DNA from: Lysobacter antibioticus
Lineage (GTDB): Bacteria; Pseudomonadota; Gammaproteobacteria; Xanthomonadales; Xanthomonadaceae
Direction: 5' to 3'
Length of the DNA: 64,000 nt
Assembly (NCBI RefSeq): GCF_001442535.1
Contig: NZ_CP013141.1
Coordinates: forward strand, 3,822,943-3,886,942
A model generated the notes under the pieces. That model searched no databases, was not told where the DNA came from, and saw only the letters and a list, made by a program, of their open reading frames with translations. Each line of letters starts with the position of its first letter. The first letter of the stretch is position 1. The position numbers were made by a program, and so were the translations under genes. Below are positions 43,998-64,000 of this stretch, piece by piece.

Positions 43998-45323
43998 ATG
44001 CATACGCCAAATCACGCAAACCCGGATTCCTCCATGACCGTCTCGGTGCACGACACCGGTTCGCATGCCGAGGTCGCGCCCGGCGACATCGCGGTCGGCG
44101 TAGTGATCGGCCGCGCTTCGGAGTACTTCGACTTCTTCGTTTACGGCATCGCCTCGGCGCTGGTGTTTCCGACGGTATTCTTCCCGTTCCTGGGCCGCCT
44201 GGAAGGCACGCTGTGGTCGTTCGCGATTTTCGCGCTGGCCTTCGTCGCGCGCCCCATCGGCACCGTCGCCTTCATGTGGATCCAGCGTCGCTGGGGACGC
44301 AGCACCAAGCTCACCGTCGCGCTGTTCCTGCTCGGCACCTGCACCGCCGGCATCGCCTTCCTGCCCGGTTTCGGCAAGATCGGCGTGCTCTCGATCGCGC
44401 TGTTGTCCTTGTTCCGGGTCGGCCAGGGCATCGCGCTGGGCGGTTCCTGGGACGGTCTGCCGTCGCTGCTCGCGCTCAACGCGCCGAAGCACCGCCGCGG
44501 TTGGTACGCGATGCTGGGCCAGCTCGGCGCGCCGGCCGGCTTCATCATCGCCGCCGGTCTGTTCGCTTACCTCAACACCAGCCTGGCGCCGAGCGACTTC
44601 CTCGACTGGGGCTGGCGCTATCCGTTCTTTGCCGCGTTCGCGATCAACGTCGTCGCCTTGTTCGCGCGTCTGCGCCTGGTGGTGACCCACGAGTACGAAC
44701 GCGAACTCGGCGAGCACGAACTCGAACCCACCGACGTGGTGGAGCTGTTCCAGGAGAAGGGCCGCCACGTCGTGATCGGCGCCTTCGCCGCGCTGGCCAG
44801 CTATGCGTTGTTCCACATCGTCACGATCTTCCCGCTGTCGTGGATCCTGCTGTACTCGGATCAGTCGGTGAGCCAGTTCCTCGGCGTGCAGATCGTCGGC
44901 GCGCTGCTCGCCTGCGGTTCGATGGTGGTGTCGGGCGTCATCGCCGACCGCTACGGCCGTCCGCGCACCCTGGCCGCGCTGGCCGCAGCGATCGCCATGT
45001 TCAGTGGTTTCGCGCCGACCCTGCTCGGCTCCGGCGAAGTGGGCCAGGACGTGTTCATCCTGATCGGCTTCATCCTGCTGGGCTTGTCCTACGGCCAGGC
45101 CGCCGGTTCGGTGACGGCCAACTTCGGCTCCAAGTACCGCTACACCGGTGCGGCGTTGACCTCGGACCTGGCCTGGCTGATCGGCGCCGCGTTCGCGCCT
45201 CTGGTGGCCCTGGGCCTGTGCGCGCACTTCGGCCTCGCCTTCGTCGGCGTGTACCTGCTGTCGGGCGCGATCTGCACCCTGGCCGCGCTCGGCGTCAACC
45301 GGGCGCTGAAGCTGCGCAGCTGA
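43998..45323 (+). CDS. MHS-family MFS transporter (metabolite:H+ symporter)
   Basis: A 441-aa protein from ATG 43998; a GTG at 43944 and an ATG at 44034 are alternatives, none with a good ribosome site. Twelve hydrophobic segments. MHS features are seen: IGRASEYFDFFVYG near the start, GRSTKLTVALFLLG after helix 2, RVGQGIALGGSWDGLPSLLA and DRYGRPRTLA. Known members carry organic acids, osmolytes or shikimate; substrate cannot be read. Divergent from cyoA. Confidence 0.82.
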   Translation: MHTPNHANPDSSMTVSVHDTGSHAEVAPGDIAVGVVIGRASEYFDFFVYGIASALVFPTVFFPFLGRLEGTLWSFAIFALAFVARPIGTVAFMWIQRRWGRSTKLTVALFLLGTCTAGIAFLPGFGKIGVLSIALLSLFRVGQGIALGGSWDGLPSLLALNAPKHRRGWYAMLGQLGAPAGFIIAAGLFAYLNTSLAPSDFLDWGWRYPFFAAFAINVVALFARLRLVVTHEYERELGEHELEPTDVVELFQEKGRHVVIGAFAALASYALFHIVTIFPLSWILLYSDQSVSQFLGVQIVGALLACGSMVVSGVIADRYGRPRTLAALAAAIAMFSGFAPTLLGSGEVGQDVFILIGFILLGLSYGQAAGSVTANFGSKYRYTGAALTSDLAWLIGAAFAPLVALGLCAHFGLAFVGVYLLSGAICTLAALGVNRALKLRS

Positions 45324-45369
45324 TTGCTGCAACATCTGACGTATTGGCTGTCCACCGACAGCGCCTTGT

Positions 45370-46167
45370 TCAAGCCGGTTTCTTGTCGAGCTGCCGCTTG
45401 AGTCTCTGCACCGCGGCTCCGCTCCTCAGGGAATGGTAGGGATGCCAGACCAACAGCAGCAAGGTTAGGAACAGACACCCGAAGCTCCAGCGTTGCTCCG
45501 AAACCGTTCTGTCGATAAACGTCTTCGTTTTGGGATCTCTCCAGCCGTCGCACAAAGTCTTCAGTTCTTTGACGTTGAAACCGTGGTCTAGTTCCGGGGT
45601 CGGGGTTGGCTGACAATCCTCGAGACTTATCGACCTAGATCCATCGAAGGGCGCCCGAGCGAATTCCTCATTGAGCAGGAACCACGTGTGGGTCTCCTTG
45701 AATTGAAGAATGGCACGGTTATAGAACACGCCGCATGCCGCCATGGTGGTCGCCAGCAGGAGCAATCCGGTCGCGATCGCCATGCTTATCTGCCAAGCCT
45801 TCGAAGGAATCTTCCGGATCGCGACGTTTCCGTCGCCGATGTCGATTACGTCGTGGGCTTTTCGCACATCGGCGACGTCCAACCCCAGAACATTGATCGA
45901 CCGGATCAAGCGGTGCGCCTGGGTCATGCTGCTGGCAGGCAGGCCGGTGACGAAACGGAACGACATCAGGCTGTTCTGTTCGTTCATGAACGCCCGGACT
46001 TTCGGGTCGGATATCTCCTGTTTATCCGTAAACCACCTCCACAAGCGATAGATCATGAGGTGGCTGGACCCGGAACGAAAGCACACGTAAATTGTTGCGG
46101 TGGCGAACAGCAGGGCCACCCAGAAAGAAATATCTCCGAACAGGGAGCTGATCGATTTCAAATCCAT
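45370..46167 (-). CDS. Orphan membrane protein, possibly DUF6216 family
   Basis: A 265-aa protein with an AAGGAG site. Membrane helices near 10-30, 125-147 and 228-245; a central soluble part includes ALNEQNS-like MNEQNSLMSFRFVTGLPASS. I tentatively recall this as DUF6216, with no function known. GC content is visibly lower than in all neighbours and codon use is more even, suggesting transfer. Convergent with the MFS gene, 46 bases apart. Confidence 0.6.
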   Translation of the reverse strand: MDLKSISSLFGDISFWVALLFATATIYVCFRSGSSHLMIYRLWRWFTDKQEISDPKVRAFMNEQNSLMSFRFVTGLPASSMTQAHRLIRSINVLGLDVADVRKAHDVIDIGDGNVAIRKIPSKAWQISMAIATGLLLLATTMAACGVFYNRAILQFKETHTWFLLNEEFARAPFDGSRSISLEDCQPTPTPELDHGFNVKELKTLCDGWRDPKTKTFIDRTVSEQRWSFGCLFLTLLLLVWHPYHSLRSGAAVQRLKRQLDKKPA

Positions 46168-46261
46168 TGGCTGTTACTCCTTCGTTTGATGTCGATCCTT
46201 ACCTTTCCAAAGAGATCGGTTTCTTGCAAGTTGTCGCGGCCATGTTTTCGCCCGCTGTCTC

Positions 46262-46299
46262 CTAAAACGAAGAAGAGCCGCAGCGGCTGCGACTCTTCT
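46262..46299 (-). terminator. Rho-independent terminator of the NRPS operon
   Basis: On the minus strand, AGAAGAG-T-CGCAG, loop CCG, CTGCG-G-CTCTTCT, followed by TCGTTTTAGG. Twelve-base-pair stem with one mismatch, 25 bases after the MbtH stop. Confidence 0.8.
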
Positions 46300-46323
46300 G
46301 TTCGTGCTGACCGTACCGGCCAT

Positions 46324-46542
46324 TCAATGCGCGTGCTGTTCCTGGGCCTTGATCAGGCTGGCCGGACGCATGTCGGTCCAGTTCGTCTCGATGTAGTCCA
46401 GGCAGGCCTGGCGCGCGCCGGGGCCGTGCACGCTGCGCCAGCCGGCCGGGACTTCGGCGAATTCGGGCCAAAGCGAATGCTGGTTCTCGTCGTTGACCAG
46501 GACCAGGAAGCTGCCGTTGGGATCGTCGAAGGGATTGCTCAT
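46324..46542 (-). CDS. MbtH-like NRPS adenylation-domain partner
   Basis: A 72-aa protein with the family signature: [52 protein letters not shown]. MbtH proteins bind A domains and aid their folding and activity. Last gene after the NRPS and the PLP enzyme, with AGGAG six bases before the ATG and a terminator after it. Confidence 0.95.
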   Translation of the reverse strand: MSNPFDDPNGSFLVLVNDENQHSLWPEFAEVPAGWRSVHGPGARQACLDYIETNWTDMRPASLIKAQEQHAH

Positions 46543-46675
46543 GTCGTGCTCCTGCTTGCGGTTGCGATGAAGGGGAAGGCGAGCGGTGCGGTGTTCGCCG
46601 GTCCCGAGGGTGGAAGGATGTCGTGCCTGGGTTACCGATCGGATCGATCGCGCATGATCCGGATCGGCGCTGCGC

Positions 46676-47938
46676 TCAGTACGTGACCACGGTCCGCGAT
46701 TGCGAACGCAACGCGGGCCGGTCCGACTGCGGGATCGAACGTTCCAGGTCGCTCAGATAGTCGTCGACGCCCTGGTCGTGGCCCGGGGTCACGGTCATAT
46801 GCAATGCGGCCGGGTTCGACAGCCGGCTGATGTACCAGCCGCGCGCTTCCATGGCGTCGCCGACGTCGTGGATGTCGTAGCGGTCGGAAGCGAAAGCGAT
46901 CACGCTGAGGTCGGGCTTGCCGAGTAAGTGCAGACCCGGGATCCGGTCGATGCCTTCGATGTAGCGGTCGCGGATGTGCATCACGCGCTGGGCGAGCGCG
47001 CGATAGCCGGCTTCGCCGAGGTAATGCATCACCGCCCAGGCCGCGGCGACGGCGCCGCCGGGGCGGGTGCCGGTCAAGGTCTCGGTGCGGTAGATGCCCT
47101 TGGGCCAATCGAAGTATTCGAAGTACTGGTGCTCCTGGTCTTCGGCATCGGCGTACAGGATTACCGAAGCGCCCTTGGCGGTGTAGCCGAATTTGTGCAG
47201 GTCGGCCGACAGCGAGCGCACGCCGGGCACGCTGAGGTCGAAGCGCGGCAGGCCGCTCATGAACTTGGCCACATGCGGGGCGAGGAAACCGCCGATGCAG
47301 GCGTCGACGTGCAGCCACACGCCGCGTTCGAGCGCGAGCCGGCCGATGTCGGCGATCGGGTCGATGGTGCCGAACGGCAGCGACGGCGCCGAGGCCACGA
47401 TCATCATCGTGTCCTCGTTGATGTGCTGGGCGAGGATATCGGCGCAGGCGCGGTAGTCGGCGCCGATCGGCACCCGCACTACCTCCAGGCCCATCAGGTC
47501 GGCGGCCTTGTCGTAGGCCGGATGCGCGCTGGTCGGCAGCAGCAGGTGCGGACGCGCCTGCGGACGCCGTTCGCGAAACGCCCGATGAGCGCTGCGCACC
47601 GCGAGCATGATGCTCTCGGTACCGCCCGAGGTCATGGTGCCGCCGGCATCGTCGCTGCCGCCGAGCAGCGACAGCGAGATGTCGATGATGTCGTCCTGCA
47701 TCCGCTTCAGGCTCGGGAACGCCGCCGGCGCCAGGGCGTTCTCGCTGATGAACATCGCGTAGGCCTGGCGGGCGACGTCGAGCACGTCCTCGCCGGCGTA
47801 ATAGACGTGCAGGGGCGTGCGGCCGTGGCGCCAGTCGGCGTCGCCGCTGCGCAGATCGGACATGGCTTCCTGCAGCTCGCTCCAGGCCTGGCCGCGCGAG
47901 GGCAGGGTCTTGCGACCGTTGAAATTGAACCGCGTCAT
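46676..47938 (-). CDS. PLP-dependent decarboxylase/aldolase, sphingosine-phosphate-lyase-like
   Basis: A 420-aa fold-type I PLP enzyme. TSGGTESI (103-110) binds phosphate, H139 stacks on the ring, D212 (HVDACIGGF) contacts the pyridine nitrogen and K249 ([19 protein letters not shown]) forms the Schiff base; GTRPGG follows. The [11 protein letters not shown] pattern is closer to sphingosine-1-phosphate lyases and related group II decarboxylases than to GadB. Encoded between the NRPS and MbtH, so probably supplies or modifies a building block. An aspartate decarboxylase making beta-alanine is one attractive possibility; substrate is unproven. Confidence 0.8.
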   Translation of the reverse strand: MTRFNFNGRKTLPSRGQAWSELQEAMSDLRSGDADWRHGRTPLHVYYAGEDVLDVARQAYAMFISENALAPAAFPSLKRMQDDIIDISLSLLGGSDDAGGTMTSGGTESIMLAVRSAHRAFRERRPQARPHLLLPTSAHPAYDKAADLMGLEVVRVPIGADYRACADILAQHINEDTMMIVASAPSLPFGTIDPIADIGRLALERGVWLHVDACIGGFLAPHVAKFMSGLPRFDLSVPGVRSLSADLHKFGYTAKGASVILYADAEDQEHQYFEYFDWPKGIYRTETLTGTRPGGAVAAAWAVMHYLGEAGYRALAQRVMHIRDRYIEGIDRIPGLHLLGKPDLSVIAFASDRYDIHDVGDAMEARGWYISRLSNPAALHMTVTPGHDQGVDDYLSDLERSIPQSDRPALRSQSRTVVTY

Positions 47939-47994
47939 GGTGCGCTGTCTCGTATCAGGTCAAAGGGAAAGTCGGAGATAAGGGTGGCCATCGC

Positions 47995-64000
<16,006 letters not shown>

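Overview
The window is very GC-rich, with G/C-ending codons throughout. It reads as a gammaproteobacterial chromosome, most likely Lysobacter or another Xanthomonadaceae member. The evidence is a bo3 quinol oxidase operon followed by SURF1 and a RegB/RegA two-component pair, a REP/MITE-like intergenic repeat with tandem heptamers, and a large NRPS with MbtH and no PKS. Genus is inferred; no rRNA or tRNA gene was seen. Nearly all genes lie on the minus strand, so biological order runs from high to low coordinates.

Region A (about 34.4 down to 2.3 kb, possibly on through position 1) is one dense operon for a contractile injection system of the extracellular type (eCIS: Afp, PVC, MAC relatives). 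In transcription order it holds a small winged-helix-like protein, a DUF4255 cap protein, an unrecognised protein, a sheath, an inner tube, a second outsized sheath, a second tube, a LysM-class tube/baseplate adaptor with a Gly-Val repeat tail, a small Afp6-like protein, a gp27-like spike base, a gp5-like spike, a large protein with a C-terminal membrane segment, gp25, a gpJ/gp6-like wedge, a gp7-like wedge with a long N-terminal extension, two proteins sharing a common N-terminal domain, an IPT/TIG protein, a secreted membrane-anchored VWA protein, a probable tape-measure relative, an AAA+ ATPase, a 1058-aa protein with an eCIS-cargo-like core, and a capsule-type glycosyltransferase coupled by ATGA to that last gene. 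Genes overlap or nearly touch throughout.

Upstream lies a sigma-54 activator gene (34.8-36.2 kb). Between it and the cluster is a near-consensus -24/-12 element (TGGCAT-N5-TTGCAT) just before the first gene, with TTGTCC/GGACAA repeats about 150-200 bp further upstream. This suggests RpoN-dependent expression under a dedicated activator, although the activator's sigma-54-contacting loop is atypical (GAYTHA) and its receiver-like domain is degenerate.

Region B (36.5-43.7 kb) is a respiratory block: cyoA-cyoB-cyoC-cyoD, a repeat-rich gap, SURF1, then RegB and RegA. A divergent MHS-type MFS transporter (44.0-45.3 kb) and a lower-GC orphan membrane protein (45.4-46.2 kb) follow.

Region C (46.3 kb to the right edge) is the 3' part of a non-ribosomal peptide cluster. 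The partial NRPS reads C-A-T / C-A-T-E / C-A-T-E / C-A-T-TE and ends in a thioesterase, so this is the last protein of the line. It is followed by a PLP-dependent decarboxylase/lyase, an MbtH protein and a rho-independent terminator. Condensation-domain type and E domains predict an L-D-D-X C-terminal tetrapeptide. The terminal A domain has a beta-amino-acid-like pocket (Ile-Asp-Trp instead of Asp-x-x).

The most unusual content is the CIS cluster: two membrane-anchored proteins, an oversized second sheath, a coupled glycosyltransferase and RpoN control. These raise the possibility that the particle is tethered to, or triggered at, the cell envelope rather than simply released.
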